From Dichotomocladium elegans (Eukaryota > Mucoromycota > Mucoromycetes > Mucorales > Lichtheimiaceae), in NCBI GenBank assembly GCA_025716815.1, contig JAIXMN010000020.1, positions 434,001-498,000 of the forward strand: 64,000 bases of DNA, in the 5' to 3' direction. Below, in pieces: positions 46,323-58,668 of the stretch. Both the position numbers and the translations under genes were made by a program. Under the pieces are notes generated by a model. The model did no database searches. It was given only the letters and a program-made list of their open reading frames with translations, and was not told where the DNA came from. The stretch's first letter is position 1, and each line of letters begins with the position of its first letter.

Positions 46323-47881
46323 GCATGCTCAGGAGGATTCAAGCAGGTAGTAGTAGTCCGAAACAGTTTGTTTTGCATAAAAAATATCATAGGACTTAGC
46401 AGACATAGACGTGAACTCTTTGCCGCGGCAGACACACCCATTGTAGGGACACGCGATCAGCTTGATCTCGTCCTAAAGCGCAATGCGCGGTTGATTGAGC
46501 GTACGATTAGAAGTCACGCCTTAGAGCTCCAACAATTCCACCGGGATGTCCTAACGCATCATACCCGGATTGCATCCGATTTGGGGGAAGAGCAGCCAAT
46601 CTCAGGGCTTGAGGATAAAACTGGCCCAAAGTTCCTCAAGGACAATTCGGATAAGTTCGAGCTCCTCCTTATCAAGACAGCAAACCAGTCGCGAACAAAA
46701 GATTCCAATGTAATCCTGTTTGCTATAACTTCAGCAGCAGACTCACTTTAACTTTGATTCATCAGAGAAATTCACAACGACGGTCAGCGGCTACCTTGAA
46801 AAGAGCAGAAGAGACCTATGCTTCTGATAACACTGAGGTTCATACTGCAAAGAGGAAGCGGTGGTAGTGGTGATGGGATTAAACCCGGTCGCCTCTATGC
46901 TAATATTTGAGGTTTATAATAGATATACAATGAGCATATAGACCGATTTCTCGATACGCAGACATCCGAGTGGGCGGCTATCCGTAAATATGTAGCATCC
47001 GAGACCACGACCTTTGCAGGGAAACTGCAGCAGAATGGCATTGATTCCAAAGAATTACTGACAACAAAAGCAGCAGCAGCTCGTCAGTTTTATCTCTTGG
47101 AAGATCTCCCTTCAGTCAAACCGTCATCTCCCAACCGTAGTAGCTTGCCAGATATAGATTCGAATCGTCAGACTAAAAGAGATCATTCATCACTAAATGA
47201 CTCACGCGGTCTAGACGGGCCGCCGCTGCAGCATCAAGATTGGGACCGCTATAGCAAGCAAGATATGCATACAAAGGTAGGTAACTGCACCAAATTGCGA
47301 TTTCGGCCCCCCTCCTTATGGAAAAAGCTCATTATAAGAAGGGAGAAGTTGGCTCTCCAAACAAGCGTGTAAAAGGCACCAAAGCACCCATTCCAATCCC
47401 ACCGCCACAACATGCGAAGACACCCAAAACACAGGCTTCACCGGATACGATCGTCCAGGTGGCCATACCCATAGAGACACCGGGCACGTCCGCATCAACA
47501 TTAGCAGCGCCGCCGACAGTCGCGACCGCCATACCAAACTCGCTGAGCGCTTCTTCATCCAGCGTGCGATTCCAAAGGAATATTTTCATCACAGACATGG
47601 GAAACATTACTATAAGGAAAATGGGGTCTAAGGGCGTCCAGGTGGTATGTGAAGCCAAGGCTGGACCGATCTGCCTAGGAAAGCCCTCTCAGTATGACGA
47701 TGCGAATTTCAGAAATGATCCCGAGATTAGAATTGGAAAAAGGGACGGAGTACGAATCTATCGACGTTGGGATAAAGGACAACTGTTGGATATCGGTCCA
47801 GTCGAAAAAATTGAGCCACTGATACGCCGTTACTTTCTGAAGAGTGCGCATGGTCCAACAAGGAATGCCGACCTCCTGTGA
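46323..47881 (+). CDS. Unrecognised protein, multi-exon
   Basis: Four or more exons form a consistent gene. The first assignable part (about 46440-46710) is helical: DQLDLVLKRNARLIERTIRS then HALELQQFHRDVLTHHTRIA. Further exons include RSATLKRAEETYASDNTEVH, a basic KRKRW, then DRFLDTQTSEWAAIRKYVAS with FAGKLQQNGIDSKELLTTKA. A 62-bp intron (47277-47338) joins QDMHTK to KGEVGSPNKRVKG. The middle is Pro/Thr/Ser-rich and disordered. The C-terminal 100 residues look like a folded beta-rich domain: FQRNIFITDMGNITIRKMGS, GKRDGVRIYRRWDKGQLLDI, EKIEPLIRRYFLKSAHG. The basic patches suggest a nuclear protein. I know no family. The start (46323) is tentative. Confidence 0.5.
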
Positions 47882-48030
47882 AAGGATGAATAATACGGGG
47901 GTTACCATCACATGGCCCTCGAATAAAGATATCTGTTTTTTTTTTTTCGTCCCGGTCCTCCGACCGGCTTCCCGTATATATATTATATAGATAGGATAGT
48001 CTGTCCAACAAGCCCTCCTTCCTCTTTTCA

Positions 48031-49184
48031 ATGTCAAAATTCCGTTGGTTGATCCCTCTCAGTCTCGGTCAAATTCTGTCACTCTGTATTACTGGAACTA
48101 GCATTGCTTCATCGGCTTTATGGACCCATTATAATGTCAGCATACCATATACGCAAAACTTCCTCAATTACGTTCTTCTCTTCCTGATCCATGGAATTCT
48201 CTTTTTTCCCAGTCAGCGATTTCCATCGCCTGAGGATCGAGACATGAGCAACGATGCAAGTTATATCAGCCAACTAAGACGAGGACGAGGATGGAGCTGT
48301 GCGTGCTACGTTTGTTTGTTTGGTTCTTTTTTTTTTTTTTAAAAAAAAAACAAAAAGATAACGTAATTGTTTATACGCTGTTTTGGCTATTGTAGTTTTT
48401 GGATTTTCATTTGCGGACGTTCAAGGTACGTATTTTTGGGGTCTGTGGAGAGTGAGTAAGACATCTTTGACTTCCCAAACCTCTAAATGGTAGCTCTCGT
48501 CTCTCCTCTTTAGCGAATATCTTGGCCGTTCTAGCATTTAAGAACACATCGGTTCTTTCTGCATTGGTCGTCTCTTCATGGACGATGCCATGCATCATGT
48601 TCCTTTCCTACTTGTATCTCGGTTACAGGTATCGTAGTACCCACATTTTTGGGATTGCGCTGTCCTTTGCAGGCCTCTTTATGCTCATATGGACGGATAA
48701 AGCATCCACAGGTAAGAGCGATTGGGGACATCCTGGCGGATGCAAAACTCCTTTTTTCATCACTTCCTCTCACCAGATAGCATATGTATACAACAGACAA
48801 CCATAGCTGGGTCGGTGATATGATCTGTGTATGTGATCGAAACTCCTGGGACAATGGTGGTGGTTTTTGAGGATATTGTACTGAAGCATGGGTCCAATCC
48901 AACCCTCAGCTGATGAGCGCAACTCTCTATGCCATAAGCAACGTGACCGAAGAATATCTTGTGAATCGGTGCACGACCCATGTATTCCTGGCCAGGGCCG
49001 GTTTCTGGGGAAGTATTCTGAGTGGAACGCAAGCGTAAGTAAGTCCGGTGGAACCTTGGATCTAGTATGATTTCTAAAACCAAAATGGACCCTGTGGGGG
49101 TGGGGCATGATGTGTATAGGTTCTTTTTCGAACATCATACATGGACGTCCATTGAATGGGATTGGCATAAAGGTGAAGCATCAT

Positions 49185-49220
<36 letters not shown>

Positions 49221-49636
49221 GACGGATGCGCTTGGTCATTGATTGAAAGAATTAACATCTTTGCACATCTACCAAAGCTGGTCTAGTGGCCGTCTATGTC
49301 AGCTGTCTATCGACCATGTATTCTCTAGGTCCGACGCTCTATCGAATGACCAATGCGACGTTTCTCAGCATGAGCTTGCTTACTTCGAACTTTTATTCAC
49401 TTCTCGCAAGCGTTCTCTTCCTGGAAACAAAGGCAAGCGGATTAGCTAATGGGTACAAATAATCATATTGCTCATGACATATTCTACAGATCCCGTCACT
49501 GTACCCTGTAGCCTATGTTCTTGTGATCTCAGGAGCAATTCTATTTAATATATCAACACCATCTGTCCATCCTCAGGTGAACCACGACGAACGGCAAGTC
49601 CTTGTAAAAGATGACCATGAATATAATTATACATGA
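48031..49636 (+). CDS. SLC35F1/F2-like membrane transporter
   Basis: A second member of the SLC35F group, in a different branch from the gene at 0.5 kb. ATG 48031 gives MSKFRWLIPLSLGQILSLCI with TGTSIAS and NFLNYVLLFLIHG, matching the SLC35F1/F2 start. Later exons carry ANILAVLAFKNTSVLSALVV, SWTMPCIMFLSYLYLGYRYR (about 48510-48720), LMSATLYAISNVTEEYLVNR (about 48910), FWGSILSGTQA, ATFLSMSLLTSNFYSLLASV (about 49350) and YPVAYVLVISGAILFN. The stop is TGA 49634-49636 after an acidic tail. About ten TM helices. The family's substrates are poorly defined (queuosine-type nucleosides for human F2), so none is assigned. A GA microsatellite lies in one intron. Confidence 0.82.
49187..49218. repeat. 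(GA)n microsatellite in an SLC35F1/F2-like intron
   Basis: Sixteen uninterrupted AG units. Confidence 0.9.
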
Positions 49637-50378
49637 AAACGAATCATTAGCATACCCCTTCCCCCCCCAAATGAATGACCAAGCTTTAGTTTAATAGACA
49701 AATCACCCCGACCCCGTCCCGAGATAGATGCGTCATCTATCCTGCATTTAAGATGTACTACTGAAAGATCAAAACTCCAGGGTCTCAAAGATTTCTTTCC
49801 CCCTCCAGCGAAGAAGCGTTGAGTACTGGTAGACCAGGTGCATGTATCATTCTGAACTTGCTTGTTATGTGCGCTTTTCCCTTCATAAACGGGAATTCAG
49901 GAAACCGACTAAGAAGAAGGAGAGGGCGAAAAGCATTGAATCTCAAAGACAAAGATCAATTTCCACCATACCCCCCCGGCCGGGGTCTCATCCCGTAGGC
50001 TATGAACTTTATAAATTAGCATAGACACACAGACAGCAAGATAGCGGGCGGGAATCGGCGCACTTCCTTCACAAGGAGAAGTTAAATCAGCTAGTGCGCA
50101 GAGTTAAAGATAAATCGTAACAGGTTTTTACTTGAGACCAGGGAGCAGACTTATATCTTTTTTTTTAAGGACGGAGTGTTACGTACTTGATGCATTTTTT
50201 TCATAGGTCTGCAAATAAACGCCACAATAGCAATAGCTTAATATTATTTGCCGCTGCTGATCAATGAGTTTTTGCAGATACATCCTGTGCGCGTGTATAG
50301 ATCTAACTTTGTATGCTCCATGGGGTTTCCCCATCTCTTGTAGTTTATTTTGATTGAAAATGTATTGTATTCGTCTCA
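49637..50378. other. Spacer between convergent SLC35F-like and VPS1 genes
   Basis: The 3' regions of the two convergent genes and about 500 bp between. Short frames at 49842-50024 and 50179-50379 are unsupported. Confidence 0.5.
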
Positions 50379-53048
50379 CTACACTGATGCCACAATCTCA
50401 TCCGCTTTTTGAAGCGCCTGTTTAAAACGAAGAAAAGGACCGCTTAGCTTCGCCAATTAACTCGCCTTTTCCTTCTTACCTCAATCATCTTCTTGCATTC
50501 CTTACGGCGCTGCTGAGTATGCTCGGATTCCTGCAACAGATCATCAAGAACATCCAGCTTGTACAATTCGGACAAAAGTTCGCGCTGAAGTTCTTCTTTA
50601 GCATGTGTCACCAGGTTTAACATGATGGCCTTTGGCACCATATCGACCATCGTCCGTTTGACAATATTGTAATAAGACTGAATCAAGAGTTCTGAACCCA
50701 TTTTGTCAGCACATATTCACTTTTAAAGGGACGATTGTCTACTTACTGATCACTTCGGTTTCCATGTATTCCCGCTCGGACAGGGCTCCGGTTGCCTTGA
50801 GTGTTGAGGGAGGCTAAACCATGCAAATGAGCGATATGGCCCATAGCCCGCCCCTCTATGCCTCACTTACCGCTTCCATGATAGCAGACGCCTTCTTTGT
50901 CTTCTTGGGTCCAGAAAAGAAACTGCCGAAGAAGGAGTTGCTTTCGCTGTTGTCCAGGCTTGTGGAACTTGAATTATTGGTTTGGAGAGCAGCGAGTTGG
51001 CTGGTGGTCTGCTGCTTACCCGACTTGCTGTGGGGTCCGTCCTGACCGGAAGGAGTGACAGGCTTAGGGTGGAGCTGCTCATTGACGATAGCAATTGCTT
51101 GGTGACCGTTTAAAAAGTCTGGATGAGCAGTGTTGATATAGCATGCTTCCATACTAAAAGATCGGTCAGCTTCGATATGTATTCCATTTTTACCTCTCTT
51201 TCTCCTCTATTGCTATACATACGACACAAGGTCAGTGACAAGCTTTGTTGTCGGTGTCATCGCTTTCTTGAAAAATGCCAAGACAACTTGGTAAAACCGT
51301 TCTTTCAGAGCAGGGAACCGCTTGAAGAATTGCTTATTTAACAATTGTCCCAGGATTCGTACAAGCTCGTCATAGACCATGGTGATACACTTAAGACTTG
51401 GGTCTTCAAGGCGTTTAATTTGTTGTTTAATAATGACCTCGAAAGCAGTCGTGGCCACAAATAGTGCCGGAGACGAGCCCTGCATGAGTTTACATAAGCA
51501 AAAATGGTCAAACCCGTTAGCGGCTCTTGACTTACCGATGAATTATAAAGGATTGTGCGAATGTCAGAGTCTTTAATCTGTTCCAAGGGGTCTATCGACT
51601 TGACACCGTTGGCGTAAAGTTCGTGGAACACAAAGCTGATGCGCGCACCACCAGACAATTCGTAACTCGAAAGTTCGTTCGAGTTGCCATCGATAATGGT
51701 GCGGAACTCAGTGCAAAACTCAGTAATGATGTTCAGAACCATGCTGGCATGGTTATCGTTGAGTGGGTCACCCAGTTGCTGAAGCTCCTGCATGTATTTT
51801 GCCAATGCATTCTGAATCTTGGACTTGATTTCTGGTAGGGTATTTTTAATATGATGCATCAAGATCTGTAAAGAGATATTGCTCAGCCTGTAGTTCATAC
51901 TTGACCGCTTGCTTGTTTCTTTTTTCCTCCATCATACATACCATATTTAACTTGCGAGCCAAGAACGGAGTGCCGCAATACTGCGCCTTGCTTCGGTAAG
52001 AAGGGTGGCTCTCAAAAAACTCTCGCTCAGCTTGGAGTGCCTTTGTGATAGACTTTTTGTTCTCAATGTCGCGCTGACCGCGGTTAATGACAGGAACATA
52101 ACCGAGTCGGAGAGGAATCATACGACCCGCCAAGATATCAATCACGTCGGTGCCCTGGTCCATGAGGTCGACCTTGGTGAGCACACCGATAGTTCGAAGA
52201 CCTTCAGGATCCACATCTCGTGCCAATTTAAGCCCATCCGAGTTGGCAAGATCAGTGTTGGCGGCTGTGACAGCAAGGATGATGGCATTAGGTTTTGTGA
52301 TGTACTTTAGAATCATATCCCTAATTTGATTCTCAATGTCTTTTGGTTGGTCTCCAACAGGAACCCTCGTCAAACCCGGCAGATCGACCATGGTCAACGT
52401 AAGCACATTGGGCGAGAAGATTCGAAGGTTGATCGGTTGTGGTGAAATACCTACAGGAACATATATCTGTTATACTTGCTCTTCCCGCTTCTTATTTTTA
52501 TAGGATCACACACACACCCTGATTCTTCCCCGTCTTGAGTTCCGTATCCCGAATAATCTCTTCGCGAATCTTGTCAAAGTCGAAGAACTTTTGACCGGGC
52601 AAGTGGAGGAATTCGCCCCATTCATCGCCTTGTTCCTCTTGGCCATTCTCGGAAGCGGGCTTCCCAGCGGCAGGTCTATTGATCAGTTGGAGCACCTAAT
52701 ATAAATGTGCGTGGTTTTCGGATCCATGTGAGTGTGCGATGTTGAGGAAGGCTGAACGATCGTTATTGCTTGTCATCAAGCATACCAGGGGACGCCTTGT
52801 CACAATGCCCGTGCCTCTAGGCAGGAAATCCCGCCCAACAATATTCTCTAATACAGAACTCTTGCCGCTAGATTGCGAGCCAATCACTGTGATTTGAGGC
52901 AGGTCCACTGGATTGTGCACGCCGACAGTGGCAAAAGCGTCCTGCAATTTGTTCACTGGTGTAAAAAAAAAAAGTCAGCAAAGGACGCGTTTCGTTTTTT
53001 CATCTCTTCATCTGGCCACACACCTGTCTTGATGAGTTGGGTGTCCAT
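50379..53048 (-). CDS. VPS1: Vps1 dynamin-like GTPase
   Basis: A large GTPase that severs vesicles at the Golgi and endosomes and acts on vacuoles and peroxisomes. ATG 53048 (MDTQLIKT) and a tiny first exon match yeast Vps1. Exon 2 holds the P-loop [20 protein letters not shown] with [12 protein letters not shown]. The G-domain continues with [15 protein letters not shown] (G3), [14 protein letters not shown] (G4), [10 protein letters not shown] and [20 protein letters not shown]. Middle/stalk exons follow (51.2-51.9 kb). A Ser/Pro-rich insert ([14 protein letters not shown] ... SFFGSFFSG, about 50.9-51.1 kb) takes the place of the PH domain. The GED exon reads [19 protein letters not shown] sequence through [12 protein letters not shown], and the end is [12 protein letters not shown] with TAG 50381-50379. 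About eight exons, normal size. The P-loop and G3/G4 motifs are intact. Confidence 0.95.
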
Positions 53049-53251
53049 TCTGTGTCACTCTTGTAAAGGACGAGATGAGATGTGCGAGCCAATACGGAAG
53101 CAAAAAAGAAAAAAGAAAAAAGAGCGTGAACTAAGAAAAAACGGCGACGGCCAGAGAAATTATGTGCACACCTTGGCGCAGCAAATTTCAATTGCGAAGC
53201 GCTGCATGTACAAGTTCTTTTATACAAGCAAATATTGTTATTAGTTAAGAG

Positions 53252-54121
53252 TTATAATCTCTCCAAGTCCAAAGAGTTTATTGGGTTGTAGTATGGGTAA
53301 TGAGGTCTCATTAACGTGGTTCCGTAGGGCATTGGCATTGCATAGGAATATCCTGGTATCATCGTTGCTGGTGGGTTGCAGAGTTGCGGGATCATGCCGC
53401 TGTAGTACATATTCGCCAAACTCATCATATCAGGTATGATTTGATAAGGACCGTTCATCGTTCCCATTGCTAGCGGGTCATAACCCATGTGTGGATTGTA
53501 CATCGGGCTTTGGAATTGTGTATAGACTCCAGAAGTAGGCATAACACCGCCATGATCGTACATCATGTGTCGTCCTCCTCCACCGCCATAAACATTGTGA
53601 CTATATTGAGGTTGCATTATTGGCTGATGATATGAGCGATGTGGCATATGTAATTGCTGGTATTGCCGCTGATCGAAGCTAATATGACTGTAGTCCGTGC
53701 CTGATTCTGCGGCATTGCTTCCGCTGGCGCCATAGCGTCTGTGATGCTGGTCCGCGCCGGATCCTACTCCGCCACCAACCGGGACAGCGCCAGGGCCAGG
53801 ACAATCACCGCCACCCATCTGTTGTTGATATGGGTGGCCTCTTCCAATACCGCCACCAACACGATTGATTTGATCACCGTTTTGGATTCGTCCAAGTTGG
53901 TGTCCAGAAACATTTGGGCCACGGTAGCTATTGGAATAGTGATCGGGTCCTGGATATGCTGCTGCCTCCCACAGCCTTTGGCGGACGATATTCATCACTG
54001 GATTGTAAGAGTGCGATGAATGGTTTTTTCTTTGGTCATGTAGTCCGTCGTAAGGCATGGTATTCCAATGTTGCTCTTGCTGCTGCTGCTGCGAGAATTG
54101 GCGATGATTTCTGGAGAACAT
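53252..54121 (-). CDS. Gln/Gly/Tyr-rich disordered protein
   Basis: A single-exon frame of 289 codons starting MFSRNHRQFSQQQQQEQHWN and ending INSLDLERL. The composition is dominated by Gly, Gln, Tyr, Asn, His, Pro and Met with few charges, resembling prion-like or RNA-granule low-complexity domains (for example VYGGGGGRHMMYDHGG, QFSPMYN-type segments). No folded domain or recognised family. Codon use is ordinary and the frame is intronless, 200 bp from VPS1 and on the same strand. An RNA-binding partner role is plausible only by composition. Confidence 0.6.
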   Translation of the reverse strand: MFSRNHRQFSQQQQQEQHWNTMPYDGLHDQRKNHSSHSYNPVMNIVRQRLWEAAAYPGPDHYSNSYRGPNVSGHQLGRIQNGDQINRVGGGIGRGHPYQQQMGGGDCPGPGAVPVGGGVGSGADQHHRRYGASGSNAAESGTDYSHISFDQRQYQQLHMPHRSYHQPIMQPQYSHNVYGGGGGRHMMYDHGGVMPTSGVYTQFQSPMYNPHMGYDPLAMGTMNGPYQIIPDMMSLANMYYSGMIPQLCNPPATMIPGYSYAMPMPYGTTLMRPHYPYYNPINSLDLERL

Positions 54122-54375
54122 GGTGAACCCAAGAAAAAGAGGTGAAGGAAGAGGACAGATGGAATTAGAGCAGGCTTAGGTCGGGTGACTTTATGAATTA
54201 CATAGGGCAGTCTGTGGCCCTGGTGTAACAGACGTCTTTGGGGTCAATTGTCATTCTCAATAGTAAGTTCGCCCGCCCTTTCCGCTGCTCACGCGGTCAT
54301 TTGAGTAACGCACCCATTCTCTTTATTTGCTGTATCCGACTGTGTGTGTGTGTGGGTGAATGCAAGGTGGCCTCA

Positions 54376-55613
54376 CTATCCAGTCCACGAATTTAAGACT
54401 GTGACAAAGGGTACCAGGGCCTCATAGACATCCAGTACTTTGTCCAGAAATCCGGCGGAGACCACCTCTTCATCAGTGAACATTTTAGATGCTGCCATAC
54501 TCTTGAACCGAAGCATCTCAATTTCCGGGTGATCTTTTGGAATGTTTTTCGGAGCAACCTTGAGCTTGTCCGAAGCCTCTAGGATAGCAAGCCCATCCTC
54601 CCCGAACACTTCCTTAATACGCGGTATTGTTAGCGCCTCACGCATCAGATCGGCGTTATCGATAATTCCCTGGCGCATCCGCGCAAGTTTGTCGGAACTT
54701 GGTTGCCAAAGACCCGCCGCAACGTGTGTCTTATTGCCAGGCTCAATAGAAATGTAATACATTGCAAAACTTGACTTTTTACCCCCCCGCGAAAATGAGG
54801 CGGACAAGAATGTCTTGTACGGCCGAAGATCATTGGTGAACCGGAGATCTCGACTAATAGTCACTGGGCATTAGGACAAGTTATTATACCTTCTATCCAT
54901 CAATTTACTTTTGCCTGTAGATCGCCTGACGCGCATCTTCAACTAAAATAGTTGGATCCATTTTGTGCAATTCATCGATGAGAGTTCTGACAAAATCGAT
55001 AAAATCTTTCCGCGCCGTGTGCCATCGTTTCTAACATATCCATGTTAACGTAAAAATTTAGTCACCCTCACCACCCAAAAAAAACCTCGTTCAGGCGCAT
55101 GAAATCGCGATGGTTATTTTCCATAAGTTCGCTCATAAATTCCAATGTGTCGGGCGCGATTGCATCTGCAAAAGGCGCGCCTTTTGGTCGTGGGATCTTT
55201 ATCTTGCCGGGATTCATATCACTCTCTTTTCGAATTGCGTCGCCTTTCTCAGCAGTATTCTTTTTCTTACTGCTACGATGAAGTTTGAGCTGCTTCTGCT
55301 GCTGTATTTCCTTGTTCTCCATGCTAACTTCATCATAGTCGTCGTCGTCGTCGTCGACGTTGTTTATTGTTGCCACATGTTCCTTCTCCTGCGATTTGAT
55401 ATTACGAGGTCGCTTTGTGCCAGCTGCTACTGCTGCTGCCTTCGCGGTCGTTGTATGTTTCGTACCCTCGACTTGATTGGTGTTTGGTTTGTTAATTACG
55501 CACTTTTCTTAACATACACACATAGAAGTACATAAAGAGCAACATGAGATTCCGAGCTGTCTCAGAGCATGATGCCTGTCATGCTAACCTCGCGCGGTTT
55601 TCTTGGATGCCAT
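54376..55613 (-). CDS. DUF2461 family protein (TIGR02453)
   Basis: ATG 55613 gives MASKKTAR. A GTTAGC donor at 55588 joins the exon beginning at 55507. A basic, Ala/Thr/Gln-rich tail follows with an acidic run (DDDDDDYDE) and many lysines, suggesting nuclear location. The DUF2461 domain begins at APDTLEFMSELMENNHRDFM, continues with KRWHTARKDFIDFVRTLIDE, LRFTNDLRPYKTFLSASFSR, FAMYYISIEPGNKTHVAAGL and IDNADLMREALTIPRIKEVF, and ends VTVLNSWTG. The family is widespread in bacteria and fungi with no known biochemical activity. The N-terminal extension of about 140 residues is typical of fungal versions. About 360 residues, four exons. Confidence 0.83.
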
Positions 55614-56028
55614 TGGGAGAGTCTTTGTTACCAAAGCAAGTGCTGCGCAAAAAATAATTATCTAGTATGGCAGCCGCTTTTGTATTCCCAACAACCCCCC
55701 CCAATATTTTCCTCACCCAATATGCATGATATATGTTCCATAGTAGGGCCTACTTTATCTTTCCCAGAAATCAAGTCATCTGAAATCTCTCTAAAAAAAG
55801 CAAGGAAGCTTGGAGAGAACACAGGAAAAAGTTTATAAAATGCCAAGCGAAAATTAAGGCATGGAGCTATTGCCAAGGCCACAAGAAAGGCGATTTTTTT
55901 TGGGGGGTGATGGGGAGAATGTGTCGGTGAACGTGCATCGTAGGCGGAGCCTCAAGGCCGAGTTTCATCATCCCTTGATATTCCTTTTTTTAAATTTCAC
56001 GCTTTTGTCGCTCGAGGAATTGGCAAAG

Positions 56029-57429
56029 ATGGATTCCAGTTTACTTAAAGACATTCAAAACGGAAAGAAACTAAGAAAAGCCGTAACTAATGACCGGTCA
56101 GCACCGCAGATTGGAAGTAAGAGCATGAATTACTTTTGCTTGAGCTCTTAGACCGAGAAACTCACCGAGGACAGATGTTAAATCGAGCGGGCCATCATCT
56201 AGTGGTAGCATGGCACGCCCTCCCATTCCCGGTCTAGGCAAGGCCAGCAGTGGTATAGCAGGGTCTGCTGCATCCGTCGCTTCTTCATCAATGGGAGGGA
56301 CGGGTGGCGGCGGTGGGCCTCCTCAACTCGGCGGGTTGTTTGCCAACGGCATGCCAACGTTACGGAAGACAAGGGGAGCAGCAGTAGCAACAGGCCGTGG
56401 CGACGGTATGTAGAGAGGAGATCCACTTCGAGAGCGGATGATTTATCCTAATAACAACGATAGATAATACATCGTCTACTTTTATAACGCCTGCACCGCC
56501 GCGATCCCCGATGGCACCCCCTGTTGTCAGCAAAAGTCCTCACACCTTACCACGTTCTTTCAAATCACCTCCACCTATTCCAGGCAGAGGGGCACCTGCT
56601 GTTCCTCCCCCTCCCCCTCCTCCTCCTCCAGCAGCAGGCGGAGGACCTCCTCCACCTCCACCGCCACCGCCACCTCCCCATCCAGTAGGAGGAGCCACAC
56701 CACCATTTCCCAAAAGCCTTGGGGTCCCACTTCCCCAAGGAAACCGAGCACGATCCAGCAGCTCACCTCAGCGCGCCATTCCCCCGACCCCACCACGTGC
56801 TGTCCCTCCACCGCCGCCTCCATCTGGAAGTACAAGCCCAGCAAGGCCCTTGCCTAGTGCTCCCGCTATACCTGGCCGTGCGAGTCCGTCGCGTGCAGTA
56901 CCCCGCGTGCCAAGCCCTATTAAACCAGCAGGTTTGGGTGTACCGCCTCCATTACCACCTGGACGCGGTCGATCATCTTCGACTTCATCGGCTGGTCCAC
57001 CTCCGTCAACACCTCCGCCTCCGCCTCCACCTCCACCACCACCCCAGGCGCCTATCGCACCTCACGCACCGTCCCCACGTCCTGCTCCTCCACCCGCGTT
57101 CAATCGATCACCTGTGCCAGCACCACCACCACCTGCAGTATCATCAGGATGGAAGTTATCTCTATCTAAGCGCGTCTCGGCTGTGCCATCAAAAGCACCG
57201 CTGGAACCTCCTGCGACTGAAGGAGGTGGCAAATTTACGTTCAGAAGCATGTCAGAACTGCCGCGTCCCCGCACCTTTCGACAGCATGTCAGACGTATTT
57301 ATCCTAGTGGCGAGAGCAGGGGTAATGGTAAGTTGTCTTGTTTGCAGTATGGGGTTTTGAGGGCGACGGGATTCTGACATGAACTCTTGTCACATAGCCT
57401 ATCCATTAGACTTCTCAGCAATTCATTGA
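56029..57429 (+). CDS. VRP1: Verprolin / WASP-interacting protein (WIP)
   Basis: An actin-monomer-binding partner of Las17/WASP that promotes Arp2/3-dependent actin assembly at endocytic sites. ATG 56029 places an actin-binding WH2 motif at the N-terminus (LLKDIQNGKKLRKAVTNDRS, then AP). A Gly/Ser-rich exon includes GGLFANGMPTLRKTR. The long exon (about 56465-57327) is proline-rich with many PPPPP blocks for SH3 and profilin ligands. The C-terminal WASP-binding segment is GGKFTFRSMSELPRPRTF ... RIYPSGESRG. A last exon after CACATAG gives AYPLDFSAIH with TGA 57427-57429. The usual proline-rich stretch before the first WH2 in animal WIP is absent. The long frames on the opposite strand are shadows of the proline codons. 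Confidence 0.88.
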
Positions 57430-57639
57430 GAGAAAGCATCAGTATCAGCATTAAATCTCTTCTACAGTATATGCATCAGAAAAGAGATATAAAAAATTCG
57501 ATTTCATTTTTTTTTTTGCATGGAAATTGTTTGTCCGGCTACTACCATTACAGTGAGACCAAATGGCCAATAAATAAATTGTAAGTCATTTCGAGCATAG
57601 ATATACGAACTACATAACAAGTCATTCAAAAAAAAAAAC

Positions 57640-58626
57640 CTAGTGGACGGCTGATTCTTCTTTGACCTTCTTTGGGTATAGTCTTGGGCTGATAGGTAGA
57701 ATAGGATAAGGGGCATCCTCGGCGATCTCGCCCATTTCTCCTGGTGGACTCAATGTTTCTGTTTCTTTGATCTTCGTTACGCGATCTGCAGGGGGTTTGG
57801 GTCGGAAGGTATCCACGGCTTCGATGTTGCCTAATGGCACAGAAAAAAGGAGTAGCAGGCGTGTGAGTGTGTGTGAGCGCAGATAAGCTCGAGATTATTC
57901 TTAACACATATCTCGTCATACCTTTGAAGTATGATTTTTCGCAGCCGTGTGCATTTGGTATTAATTCAATGAGAGTGTGAAGTGGAACTTTGATATATGG
58001 AAGTTCTTCATGCCCGACGTCTAGGAAGTACGCAAATATGCAGCGTAATGTCGCCTGGTGCGCAATAAGAAGGATGTTGTCGTTCTGTTCTAACTCCATG
58101 ATCACCGGCTCAACACGTAGAACAAGGTCTCGGTAGCTCTATGAGAACTCATAAGCAACGTTGGATCCAGGTTTCGATCGCTTTTTGGGTTTTACTTACC
58201 TCGCCTCCGCGATATCGATAATTAAATTTGTCCTCATCGCGGCGTGCAAAATCCTCAGGGAATTTTTCCTGACCAGTAATATAAACCCATCAATGGCTAA
58301 AGAAAAAGATCAGAGTAAATAATTTTACCTCAATTTCTGCATATGTCATGCCATCACACACTCCTGTATCAAGTTCATCCAGTGCTTTCCAGTGCTTTTG
58401 TGGATAATTTAGATGGCTCGCCGTCTGGATGGTGCGCCTCATGGATGATGTGTAGACTGTCAGTGGCTGGTCGCCGATACGTTCCTTAATGAGCTCAGGT
58501 ATACGTTTGGAATATTTGCGGCCACGAGGCGACAAATCAGCATCACCTCCGATCTTATCTTCGAGGTTGAACATGGATTCACCGTGCTAGAATTGCCACA
58601 AGGCCTAGGGTTGTCATTACCGTCGC

Positions 58627-58668
<42 letters not shown>

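Noticed and set aside
50821..52310. Plus-strand frames over VPS1
   Set aside because: Antisense shadows of a well-identified gene.
56575..57360. Long frames in other phases and on the opposite strand of the verprolin gene
   Set aside because: Proline codon repeats keep all frames open; only the WH2/WASP-binding frame matches a family.
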